This document shows positions 1-11,400 of a DNA stretch of 64,000 bases, piece by piece. Under the pieces are notes generated by a model that saw nothing but the letters and a program-made list of their open reading frames with translations, was not told where the DNA came from and did no database searches. Position numbers and translations under genes: made by a program. This DNA is from Acorus gramineus (taxonomy: Eukaryota; Streptophyta; Magnoliopsida; Acorales; Acoraceae), in the NCBI GenBank assembly GCA_030737835.1, contig CM060856.1:13805116-13869115 (forward strand), given 5' to 3'. Numbering within the stretch: position 1 is the stretch's first letter; each line of letters begins with the position of its first letter.

Positions 1-966
1 TTGTAAAGGCGATGAAAGATCATGATAATTTTTTCATACAGAAGAAGGATGGTATAGGTAAACTCGGCCTGTCTACTTTACAAAAAGTAATTGCCGTATT
101 TCAAATGTTGGCTTATGGAGCATTAGAAGCTTCTACTGATGAATACATAAGAATCGGTGAGTCTACTGCAATTTTATGTATGAAGAAATTTTGTCGTGCA
201 ATTGTAGAGGTATTCGGAGAGGAATACCTAAGATCACCCAATACAAATGATGTTACAAGACTGTTAGATGTTGGTGAAGAACGGGGATTTCCAAGAATGC
301 TAGGGAGTCTTGACTATATGCATTGGGCTTGGAAAAATTGTTCACGGGCTGGGCGGGACAACACTCAGGACATCATGGATCCCCATCTATTATCCTCGAG
401 GCAGTTGCATCTTATGACGTTTGGATTTGGCATGCGTACTTTGGTTTACCAGGCTCCAACAATGATATTAATCCGTTTGAAGGAGTATTAAGAGATTATT
501 AATATAGCGGTACATCTATTTTAAGATGGATCTAGATCATGTCTTATTATGTGTTGTTGTGCTTTATTTAATATTTCATATATTTTCTTTTGTTGTACTA
601 TTAGAATAAACTCATTTTAGAACATAAGTGTAAATAATAATTAATATAATATTAATGTAAAAAATAAAAAAATATTATTAAATATATAACATTTTTAAAC
701 ATATGTTAAACATATTCAATATTAGACTCATTTGAATTATATAGATGCCATCTATCCAATGATATCAATTTTATGAAAATTAAACTTATATTATAAAAGT
801 TAACAAACATTATTTAAAAAAAAAAAGTAACAAACCTCCATATTTAGAGGCTCAGAGTCTCATTTAATTAGTGGCGGCCTCTAAAATAGAGGCCGTTTTT
901 GTCGCTCCGTTGGAGCGAAAATGAGCTCCAAAATGAAGATATGCCGAACCGTTGGAGTTGCTCTAA
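1..966 (+). mobile_element. PIF/Harbinger DNA transposon, right-hand part
   Basis: The segment holds a broken transposase reading frame followed by AT-rich sequence. It ends at 951-966 in GTTGGAGTTGCTCTAA, which resembles the terminal inverted repeat of plant PIF/Harbinger and Tourist-like elements (inner strand TTAGAGCAACTCCAAC), with a TAA-type target site. The left end lies outside the window, so the TIR pair cannot be checked. A GC-rich inverted motif at about 846-920 (GGCCTCTAAAATAGAGGCC) sits just inside the end. The element abuts the promoter of the GDSL gene about 180 bp downstream. Confidence 0.65.
12..491 (+). pseudogene. PIF/Harbinger (HARBI1-like) transposase fragment
   Basis: The translation shows the plant Harbinger nuclease pattern: a helical stretch with KKFCRAIVEVFGEEYLR, then GFPRMLGSLDYMHWAWKNC, which carries the first catalytic Asp of the DDE nuclease. 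After WKNC the frame shifts: the expected continuation (IILEAVASYDVWIWHAYFG, then GSNNDIN with the second Asp) is readable in another frame up to about 474. The third acidic residue and the C-terminus are absent. The N-terminal part lies off the window or is lost. It is a dead transposase, not a host gene. Families of this kind include domesticated members such as ALP1, but the frameshift and truncation argue against that here. Confidence 0.85.
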
Positions 967-1145
967 AGCGTATATTCTCCAATCTGCATATCTTCCATCG
1001 AAACTATCAACCACATAGCTCTCATTCCATTTGTTTTAATTTGTTGTTCATCCTTATTAGGAGTAATTTATATTTTACATGGATTGTATCAAATTCTGCA
1101 ATAACTAAGGAAGGCCTTTAACTGTCTTTTAGTCATGCCTACGCT

Positions 1146-1152
1146 TATAAAA
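1146..1152 (+). promoter_or_regulatory. TATA box of the GDSL gene
   Basis: TATAAAA lies 62 bp before the ATG at 1214, preceding a short A-rich leader. The expected transcription start is near 1175-1185. This is inferred from position and consensus only. Confidence 0.55.
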
Positions 1153-1213
1153 TGCACACTAAGTAACCATTCCTTATCAGTATAAGAAAGAACAAAAAAA
1201 AACTAAAACTTCC

Positions 1214-3779
1214 ATGGATTGCAAGACCATTCCATTGTTCTTCCTCACACTATTAGTAGTGTTGGCTTCTGGAGCGGCGGTGGAAGCGACTGTGCCGGCG
1301 ATTTTCATCTTCGGAGATTCAACAGCCGACGTAGGCAACAACGATTACTTGCCCACCATGGCAAAGGCGAACTTTCCTTACTATGGCATTGATTTCCCTA
1401 ACGGGACCGCCACCGGAAGGTTCAGTAATGGCTTCAACAGTGCTGATGAGATAGGTAAACGCAGTTTCTCTGTCATTTTATGTGTGTGTAATTGTGTATA
1501 TATTCATCATATTGTGTGAAGACTTGAATCAATTGCATGTTTTGATTAATTATCAGCTAGGAAGTTTGGTTTCAAGATGAGTCCACCGCCGTTTCTGGCG
1601 CTTACGCTCGAAGGATTGCGTGCACAAATGTCGACAGGGATAAACTTTGCTTCAGGCGCAGCTGGAATATTTGATCATACCGGATCATCCTTTGTGAGTT
1701 CACTAATCCTAACTTGAATCTATCACTAATGGAATTAATATGTTGACGCAACGATGCTGATCATATGGTTTAATCTTAGCATCCGCAGAATAATATGATG
1801 ATGAAATTAAATCTTATATAATTATCAAATAAGAAAGTCTCAAGAGACTACAAAAATATTGATCCAAAAGATCAAACTATCATTGTAAAAACTCAAGTTA
1901 AGAGTATTGCTCTTGAATGGTAGGAGCATGGATTTATTTTCTCAGTTGAAAAAATATATCATATCATACAAGTTTTTAGAAATAAACTATTTTATGTTTG
2001 AACGTAAAAAATTTAACAAGAATAAAAATGTTAGATACAGTCATGTCTGAAAAAATATATCTTATCATACAAGCCTTCAGAAATAAACTATTTTATGTTC
2101 GAACGCAAGAAATTTAACAAGAATAAAAATGTTAGATACAACCATGTATGTTGTATTTTCATGCATGTTTTGATTTTTTTTTAAATAACATTGATCATTT
2201 AATTAAGCATATTTATTATAAAAATAAAAATATATACTCTTGCGAATTATGTGGACTATTTATAAAAAATTTAAAAGCTTTCTAATATATATATATATAT
2301 ATAAAATAGTTGTGTAACAATTCAAAGTAAATAAAAAGGCCCTCATTGACACATGAACTCATGTTGCAGGGAACAGTCGTCTCAATGGGGCTCCAGGTCC
2401 AGCACTTCACGACGGTCTGCGCAAACCTCACTGCATCGATGGGTTCCGATGCGGCACGTCTCTTGCTCTCCAAATCTCTGTTCCTCTTCAGCGTCGGAAG
2501 CAACGACCTGTTCGAAAACTCAAAAAATTCATCCACTGCGCACGGCATTTTCAAACGCACACCCGCGAAGTTGATCGCCGATCTCATGCTAAAGTTCAAG
2601 GATCAATTAAAGGTACTCTCAAAATTTAGCCCCCCTTTAGAACAGGAATAAGATTTATTATTGGGTATACATTTATCCAAGCATAAGTGAATATAAATAA
2701 GGATAAAGTAATTTTGTGTTTGGTTGTGTTTTGAATTATTCTCGTTGGTAAACGTAAGAATAAATGTTTTGTTGTTTGGGTAAAATGTGAATAAAGTATG
2801 GATAATGATTTATAAAAAGTGAAAAAATAAAGATAATTGATTTATAAGAGATGATGACAGTTGATTTGACAGTGGATCCACATATTCTTTAAGTGAAATA
2901 ACTTAGGATAACTTTAATTCCAGAGGTTGGTTGGAATCCATATACCACTTTATACTAGTTTATTCTGACATACTTTATCAGAGGTTATATGGGATTTTCA
3001 AACACCATTTATTTCTTATCCGGAGTTATCCAAGGGTTTATTCTCAAAACAACTGGGGATTTAAGTCTTTGTAGGATAGGATCTAACCCTTAATAATTAA
3101 AAATGTGTCGCATCACATGTATAACATGTGAGTTGTGACGAGGACTGATTAAATCAAACACTGCTTGAGCAGGACCTACATAGTCTCGGTGCGAGGAAAT
3201 TCGGCATAGTGAGTGTGCCCCCGGTAGGATGTTGTCCTTCGAAGAGGTCGAGCAGTACTGGAGAGTGTGACGGAGAGCTAAACGACCTTGCTCGCAGATT
3301 CTATAATGCGATGTTGGGCGTATTGCGAGAACTCCAATCGATGTTGCCCGGGATGAAGTACTCTCTGGGGAATGGGTACGAGATGGTCTCCGACATCATA
3401 AAAAATCCGGGTCCATTCAGTAAGCTTTTAAAATGTTATTTTTAGCATGAAATGCTATTGAAGCATGTACATATTTTCATAAAAATAATGACCCATGCGA
3501 TTTTACATGTTGGCATATATGCTAGTAAGTTGTAAAACACTTCTATTTTTTTCGTTTGTAGAGATGGAGGTGAAGAAAGCGTGTTGCGGTACAGGAAAAT
3601 ATAATGGGGGGTGGTTTTGCAACAAATCAGCCAACCTTTGCTCGAAGCGCGATGAGTTCTTGTTCTGGGACTGGTACCACCCCACACAAAGGGCTTCAAG
3701 GATAGCGGCTTCAACGCTTTATGAAGGCTTGACGAGATACGTCACTCCGATCAACTTCAAGCAACTCGCAGAGGATTGA
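1214..3779 (+). CDS. GDSL esterase/lipase, secreted (5 exons, 361 aa)
   Basis: Exons: 1214-1454, 1557-1693, 2370-2612, 3173-3419, 3562-3779; introns are GT-AG and phases close to a 361-residue protein, the usual family length. Residues 1-25 form a hydrophobic signal peptide, so the product should enter the secretory pathway or cell wall. SGNH hydrolase blocks are intact: GDS with nucleophile Ser36 in [13 protein letters not shown], the Gly block INFASGAAG near 110-117, GSND with Asn171, and DWYHPT with Asp326 and His329. VPPVGCCP and KACCG are typical of plant GDSL proteins. The enzyme hydrolyses esters of lipids or acylated wall components; the natural substrate cannot be read from sequence. 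Introns 2 and 3 carry AT-rich repeats. It looks functional. Confidence 0.93.
1947..2148 (+). repeat. Tandem duplication, 2 x ~101 bp, in GDSL intron 2
   Basis: Two adjacent near-identical units begin TGAAAAAATATATC at 1947 and 2048 and run through GTTAGATACA. They differ at scattered positions. The repeat is wholly intronic and AT-rich, with no coding content. Confidence 0.85.
2640..3090. repeat. Probable MITE in GDSL intron 3
   Basis: The intron holds an AT-rich stretch with GGAATAAG/TTATCC-type motifs repeated in both orientations at its two sides (for example ATTTATCCAAGC near 2668 and TTATCCAAGGGTTTATTC near 3027). A similar G-run and GAATAAG-bearing stretch lies in PUS10 intron 1 at about 13945-14175, which suggests a dispersed family. 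The ends are not clearly defined. Confidence 0.35.
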
Positions 3780-3806
3780 TATATTGCTGGATGTATATAC
3801 AGAGAT

Positions 3807-4030
3807 TATATATATATGGTAAAATGATAATATGCGGTCCGTGCAAATCACGTATATATATACTTTTATTGAGGTATATGCGTCGATAAAGATAACATAT
3901 AGTCCAGTGAGGCATGCATATGTTTCAATGAGTTGATATGTTTTCTTTATCGACACATATACCTCGATAAGAGTATATATAAACAGTTCACACGGATTGC
4001 ATGGACTACATTATATATATATATATATAT
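3807..4030. repeat. Foldback/MITE-like inverted repeat in the GDSL 3' flank
   Basis: About 80-bp arms face each other. The left arm (3819-3900) contains CGGTCCGTGCAAATCACG, ATTGAGGTATATGCGTCGAT and AAAGATAACATAT. The right arm (about 3935-4014) contains the complements TATGTTTTCTTTATCGAC, ATATACCTCGATAAGAG and CGGATTGCATGGACTACA. TA-rich runs flank both ends. It begins within about 30-40 bp of the GDSL stop codon, so it may be transcribed in the 3' UTR and fold as a hairpin. Confidence 0.75.
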
Positions 4031-4339
4031 CAATAAATGTATCTCAAAAGTGAATTTAAGTTGAGATGTGCTAAGGAAGGGATTCTCTGCTCAACGGGAT
4101 GGGTTTAAAGTTTTTAAATAAATAAAGTAACCACATATATTATGTTTAAATGACTTGCAAAAAGCTTATTTAAAAAAAAAATGAAGAATTAGCTATGATG
4201 CACTTTTATTATGATTGTGAAAGTATAAGCCCGAAGAGGAGGTGAAAAGAACGGAAAAAAGTAAACAAAAAACACATAGTATCATGGGGAGGAGAGACAT
4301 CCATAAATGAGAGTTCTATATATTGAGGCAACCCTCCTC

Positions 4340-4800
4340 TCTCCTAAGTCTCTCAATCGGACGAATACGGATCGGATATGTTAATATTCATATCCTAACT
4401 TTTGAATTTGGATACGAATATCAATTTTCATATTCGGATCCCGTCGGATACAGATCGGATAAGGATATTTTTTGAATAATTGACATGTTTGAATATTAAA
4501 ATTAATTTGGATAATTAAGTGTTATTTTAAAGAAGACATTAAAATTAAAATTGAGATTTTAAAGCTTATTATCTCTTTCAGATATCATATATTGAAAATT
4601 TAATAGTATTATAATATATTATCATTGCGATTAATCATACAAGATAACAATATGGGTAATATATATATATATATATATTATAATATGTGTCGGATATAGA
4701 TATTTTTCAGATCGGATAGACTGATATTCATATCCGCACTCCGGATATTCGAATATCGGGTATTTCTGATTTTTCGGATACACTTCTACCATAAACATGA
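4340..4800. repeat. GGATATCCG-rich dispersed element, copy 1
   Basis: Motifs of the ATCGGATA, TATTCGGAT and ATATCCG type crowd both ends (4355-4465 and 4680-4790) around an AT-rich core, forming an imperfect inverted structure. The same style of element occurs at 43850-44340. It fits a non-autonomous TIR transposon, superfamily undetermined. Confidence 0.6.
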
Positions 4801-4835
4801 TAATGTCATATATGACCTGCAAAAAGATAATTAAT

Positions 4836-5035
4836 TAATAAGAAAAATGTTACGCTCAATCTATTTTACAATCCAAAAAACAGTCCCTATACATTTTTAT
4901 TTTTTAAAAATATATGCACTCGAATTATACACTAAAATGTACTCTATAGTCAAGTATGTATTTTAGAAAAAAAAATCATAACACACGCGGACTCCAAAAA
5001 ACCTACAAAAAGGACTGAGTGAAACATTTTTCATT
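4836..5035. repeat. Short TIR element (MITE-like), ~200 bp
   Basis: The left end reads AAAAATGTTACGCTCAATC and the right end AGGACTGAGTGAAACATTTTT; these are imperfect inverted repeats around an AT-rich middle. No coding capacity. Confidence 0.5.
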
Positions 5036-5442
5036 GCGATGCTAATACAATTAGTCAATTTTACAACTAACTTAGAGGTAATCCCCAGTTTAACATACAC
5101 TTTACTAGTAATGTGTTTATCGTCTTAATGCAATATATAGTTATATACTCCATTATTACACTAGATGAAATATAAAAATATAAAATATATATTTTTTAAA
5201 ATTATAATAACACATAATTCATCAGAGAATTACATAGTTTAAGAAAAATTAAACCATGAGCAAACGGGCCGGATTTATCATTTGTCTATGGGCTTAAGGG
5301 GAATCCACCAACGGGCCACAGACCCTGGAATATACGGCCCACTATCATCCATCAACAATTCAACATCATCCACATTTATGTCCTTCTTGACTTCGAAAAT
5401 CCGAATCTCCAGACGTCTCCGACTTCTCTTCAGAGCTCTCCC
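5036..5442 (+). promoter_or_regulatory. Intergenic/5' leader region of ECH2
   Basis: The first part is AT-rich filler. From about 5260 the composition rises and GGGCC/GGCCC motifs appear (ACGGGCCGGA reading at about 5264, ACGGGCCACA, ACGGCCCACT). Such TGGGCC-like motifs are common in promoters of plant housekeeping genes. No clear TATA box was found. Confidence 0.35.
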
Positions 5443-8400
5443 ATGGCGGCCTCGAATCTGCCCCTGTCAGCGATCGATCCCGACCTCGCCATCTCCCATA
5501 AATTCCCCGATGTGTGCCTGCTCACGATCACTTATTTACCGAACTGTTTTCACTATTGTTTCTTTGTAAAAACAAAAGAACTGATGTATTTTTATTTGAC
5601 GAATTGCGTTTGTTATCCCGGATTGTGTTGAAGACAACATTCACGTACGACGAAAGGTAAGCAACCACATGAAACCCACTTAAGGATTTCGGCACGTATT
5701 GGTGATATGTGAATTACAGATTGGACTGATTTGCGATTCTCATTTTTTTGGGGGGGTGGGGGGGGGTGATACAGGGATGTGGCTTTGTATGCTCTTGGAA
5801 TTGGAGCTTGTGGGGGGAATGCTTTGGATGAGGACGAATTGAAATACGTCTACCACAAGAATGGACAGTCGTTCATCAAGGTATCTTTGTAATGGAATCT
5901 TTTATTTGTTTGAATCGGATGAATGGATCCTGTATGACTTATCGTGTTAGAGGTTACTGTGTATTGAGTAAGAGTGGACATAGTGATTAATTTGTGAAAT
6001 TGTTTGCTTTTCTGGTGTTCATTGTTTAAGCTGATCTTGCTGTCTGAGGTTCTTCCTGGTGATCTGCTTCCCAGATAAGAAACTGGATGAAATAATTGAT
6101 CCATTTTCAATGATGCAGTTTATAGAAAACAAAGTTGATGAATTTTAGATTTTCAAATATCATAAATTTTGAAACTTTATTAAAACTGGGTATGAGTAGT
6201 CATTCAATGACTTATTAGTATCAATCATCTCTGAAAGATGACGGGCTTTCAATGCTGAAAAGATCCAATAATCATTTTATATTGAGTCTCCTGTGATGTG
6301 ATGATGAAGCTCACATTTTGGAATATTAGGCTATAAAGATATAGTTCCACCCTTCTGTTCAGCATTGACGTCTTCTCATGCATTGTTTCCTTGAATCTGA
6401 GAAAGGTTCATGGAGTTCATAAGTTATTTCTAATAAACTTGTAGATAAATAAAAATTTAAAAACAGACAAAAGATCAAGTTATTTTTTATCATTTAGAAA
6501 ATAGAAATCACCTATTATCAAATCTGAGTCAATATTTTTAACAAATTCTTTTTGCAATATAGACATTCATAGAATCTATAAGAAAATTATCATCTATCTT
6601 CGTGTGAAGTACTATTTTAACAAGCTCCATAGCTGAAAAAGCTCATTTAGTAGTTGTTGTAGAAACTGGAAGAATCAGCACAAGATGAATCAATTTATCC
6701 AAGTATCTTGATAAACAAAAGAGATACAAAAAATTAATTTGGGGATAAAGAAGAAGAAAAGAAAAAACAAGTGAAAATTCTGAAAAGGACATGAGGATTA
6801 AAGAATCCCTACAAAAATGATCAAATTAGCAATAATTTGAAAAAAAATCAAAACTTTATTGACCCACCGAAGGATTGAAAATTTCAAACTCACTATAGAT
6901 ATAACAAGATAATTCAAATCCAGAAACAACAACAGAAATTAAACCCAATAAAAAAAGGGAATAAAAGGAAAGAAAAGAAAAGATAGCCATCAGAGGAGAC
7001 AAAATTCCGAAGAAAGGACCTGAAGATTAGATCACTAAAACATTGAAAATAAAACACACACACAAACAAAAAAAAAAATCAAAACTTTACCAAAACATAG
7101 CCCATTCAACATAGATAACACAAACCCAGAAACAAAGAACAACCCAAGACTCAAAATTTCAACAGAAACCCATTAAGAATCACTCACAGGAAATGAAATT
7201 CCGATATTAGAATCGGTTGTGAGACCCAATTTTTCCATACTCTGCGCTGCTTTATCACTGTCTTCCACGCACATCCTTTTGTTTTGAAAAATTGCATTCA
7301 CAGAGAGGAGATAGAGTGGGGCCTATTGTAGAGTTTTTTTTCAAAATTTTGGGGGGGGCTATAGCCCGGCCAAGTCTGCTTGTAGATCCGCCCATGGCTA
7401 TAAAGATATAGTTCCACCCTTCTGTTCAGCATTGACGTCTTCTCATGCATTGTTTCCTTGAATCTGAGAAAGGTTCATGGATTTTTTTTCTTATGGTTAT
7501 TTTGAATAATAGTCATGAGGTGTCATGAGGTCTCTTTGCTTACCCTGCTGTAGATAATATGTTGAATGACTTCTCAATCTCTTCTATGTTTTGTGTTTAT
7601 TAATCACCATCAAAGTACTGAATAATGATTAATTTGTTGGATTGTTTCTCTTTTTAATAAAATGAATGGAGTTGTCACTGGAGTTCTTTTTATGCAGGTT
7701 TTGCCAACTTTTGCTGCTCTGTTTCCATTTCGAAACAAACAAGATGTGGGTGATGTCGCAGGTCTGCGGTAATACTTTATTCTTTTACAATTTAGCTTCT
7801 TATAATTATTAGCCACATGATATTTTTATTCTCATCAGACAGTGATATAAATTAGAAATTGCTCCTAATTTTAGGTTATATTCTCGTAGTTTTTCTGTAT
7901 GAATAGCACCATTAGTGTTATCTTACTGTTGTGTGGGATTTCTTCATCAGGTTTGATCCAAAATTGTTATTGCATGGCCAGCAATACATAGAGATCTACA
8001 AGCCTTTTCCTTCAAATGCCTGTGTAAGATTTTGACTGTACTCAATTACTTGGATGTCCTTCCCATGCTAATACATTTATTCTCATATCTATCTTGCAGG
8101 GAAGTTCTATTCTTCTAAATTTGCATATGAAAAACATTATAATATATCGAAATTTCTTGTTTGATGAGATTGTTTTTCCAATTTATAAACTGGATCTCAA
8201 CTCAAATTTCTTGTTTGATAAGATTGTTTTTCCAATGTAAAAACTGGGTCTCGACCCAAGATTTATCAACACTAATCCCATCTTATCCTATTATATATGC
8301 ATTTATTTCATCAGACTTAAGAGAACATTGAGTAATATGAATTTTTGTAACCTAAAAGTATCATATCCTTTTTGGCTTTTGTGGTTTTCTCTATCCAAGT

Positions 8401-11400
8401 GCATAAACTGAGAAACTTAGCTTGAAGAGAGAGGTAATCGTTCCTGTGGCTCGCCCCCTTTCTCTAGGCATATGTTACTGTGACTTTCCTTTTTTTTTAT
8501 GAAGTAATATTCAAACTCATTTTCCCTTCCTTTTGCAATGTTCAACTGTGCATCATTCATTTGGCATATCTTTTACAAATATGTTTTCATCTGAGCTTTA
8601 TTCCTTCTGATCTTTTCACCTCTAGAGTGAACTCTCACAACTGTGTTTTTTAATAGGTAGAAAACAAGGTAGCAATTGCAGGGTTACACGACAAAGGTAT
8701 GTTGTTTCTAATTCCAATACATCACTATCTCACTGCCTACAATAATTTATAAATCTGACAGTGTTAGTGAAAATCTTTTGTCATGCTTGTATTTGTTTGT
8801 AAAATAGCATATTCATGTTGCTGTTGTTGTTATAACTACTGCAACAGGTTTTTTTTAAAAAAAAAAAAAAAACTTTTAACCTTTCTTCCAGTTCTATACG
8901 CTAGTTCCTTGTGGTCACAAAATGAATAAATGAGGTGCGCATTTTAAATTAACAATATAGAGTAGTTTGTAGGTACCTCAAACTGAGATTTTTTTGGGCA
9001 AACAGTATCGGACCTGAAGGTTCTTCTGATGTGTTCCATTTTATGAACGATGACATTTGCTTCCGAGTTTCTCAAAATCTAAGTTTTTGAATTCAATTCC
9101 TTATTCTCAGGAAAAGCAACTATTTTGGAGCTTGAGACCATCAGTTATGAAAAGGAATCTGGTGAAGTGTTGTGCATGAATCGGTTAGTGTGGCTTCTCA
9201 TGGTTATCTGACTTTAAATTCAGTGGGGTAAAAAAATTTAATTTTATGAAGCATTAAACTTTGCAGGAGCACTATCTATTTGCGTGGTGCTGGTGGATTT
9301 TCAAAATCATCACCTCCTTATTCATATTCCAACTATCCAACTGGTCAGGTTGCTCGTGTGACAATTCCCACTCGAGTACCTTCTAAAGTTTATGAAGATT
9401 GCACGCAACAATCTCAGGCATGTAAAACTGATTGGATGAAGAAGTCATTCCATGCATCATATATATATTTATATGTGAAAGAAACATGGTTAGGATGTCG
9501 CTAAGATTTTTGTACGAGTTATCATATGTTTGTCAGAAGTGTCCCTGTATGCCATGCTTGTGCAGCTTACTGTTTCAATGAAATCAATGTTATTTGAAAA
9601 TTTTAAAGTATATGAGTATATCCTCTTTTTCATGATCTTGATGATGTTTTAAACATTTAGCTCTTCAAGCAAAGGGGTGTTGTGGTGTCATAGTACCCTC
9701 TTACACCACCAACCAGGGTTTAATCCCCCGGAATGCATGTTTTTTTCTCAAAGAAGGGGTCACAACTATGTCGCTTTACTATGTAAAGTGAATGTTCTGT
9801 TACTGTCATGTCTAAGTTCACTTATGTTTTTTTTTCTCTTTGGACATATTTGTTTATTTATGGGATTTCTATTGTTCTATGGTGTTTTCCTTATAGGTCT
9901 CTACTTATTAAATGTTTTTTTTAAGATATTGGATGTCCTTTAGCAGGCTAGGTTTTAATGAGAACACTTCTTGCATGGATTATGAACTGTCTCATACTTA
10001 CTGGATTTAGACACAAACTTGTGTATCACACATAAACGTTTCTGTCAAAATTGTAAAAAAAATACCTGGTTCACATTGTATTTATTTTTTAAAGGCTTGA
10101 TAAACTCCTTGTATTAAATTTAATCAACTTATTAGATGTTCTTTTGTTTTTAAATTAAATAACATCTAATAAGTTGTGTTGGAATCAAGAAAAAACTGTG
10201 ATATGCTCAATTATGCCAGAATAAAAAAAAGTAATGGTATTGGGATTACCTTGAAGTGGCTAAGAGATACAGTTGGTGCTTGTCAGTTGTGTTGCAGTCA
10301 AGAACAAACTGTGTTATGCATATTCTATCATCATAATCTATCATCATGTTATGGAATAAGGATTTTGTTCTCTGTGTCTATTTCATTCTTTTCATTAGAA
10401 GATAATGGCATTTGCATTCACTTGTCCTGAAAATTGCTTCAAAGTGCATGGTGAATGCACTTGAAAGTTTGCCCAATTGCACTCATTCATGCATAATTTA
10501 TTTTTTTGCAATAACATATGAAGCAACTTTATGAATAGCTCATATGGCTCTGAGTTTGATTCTCTTTGAGAGCAAGGGTAGTGTCTCATTGTCATGTAGG
10601 AGCAAGACAACTGAAAATTCATAAATTTATTTACGATCTTGAAATTCCAATCACTGGAGGCTAGAAGATATATAATAGTGGGTTGTTTGAGTTGAAACAG
10701 TTTATTTTCCAAGTGGAACCTTTGTGCCAATGTCCAACATATTGTTGATTACTATTGTTGTGATTTTAGTGTGCAACAGTTGTATTATGGTTGGGCTCAC
10801 TTTCGTTCACCTCACTCTTGTTCTCGCCCTTAGGGATGTCAGCATTCTAGTTGTTTTCCTCTAGTGAGACTTTGTTAAAAATTATTTAGGTTGTTGTTTC
10901 AGTCCCGATGCATTTTGTTTCAATAATTTTCTTGAATCATTTATAATGTATGCTCATCTACAATATCTTTTCTCGGTAAATTTACTTTATGTTCCTTTTT
11001 TTGATGACTTGTTGCAACTGCTGGATGCTATTGTGCAGGCATTATTGTACAGACTGTCAGGTGACTACAATCCATTGCATTCGGATCCTATGGTGGGACG
11101 TGTTGCAGGGTTAGTACAAAGCTTTCTGCTTTCATAGTGTGCTAAAGTTGGCCTCATGCAAAGGTGTAAATGGATATCACATAGTTCAATTTAATGTCCT
11201 ATACATCAAATATTGTGCGCATATATTAAATTAACAGGTCTTATGAACAATTATATCTGTACCCAGTTCTACTCACCAAGATCTAGATCCAAATAAAGAT
11301 TCAATTAGATAATACTTTTATCTGTATGGGTTAGCTTCACTAAGTTTTTATTATTGTAATTATTATTTTATGAATAGGCATTAGGTATGTTAAATTGGTA

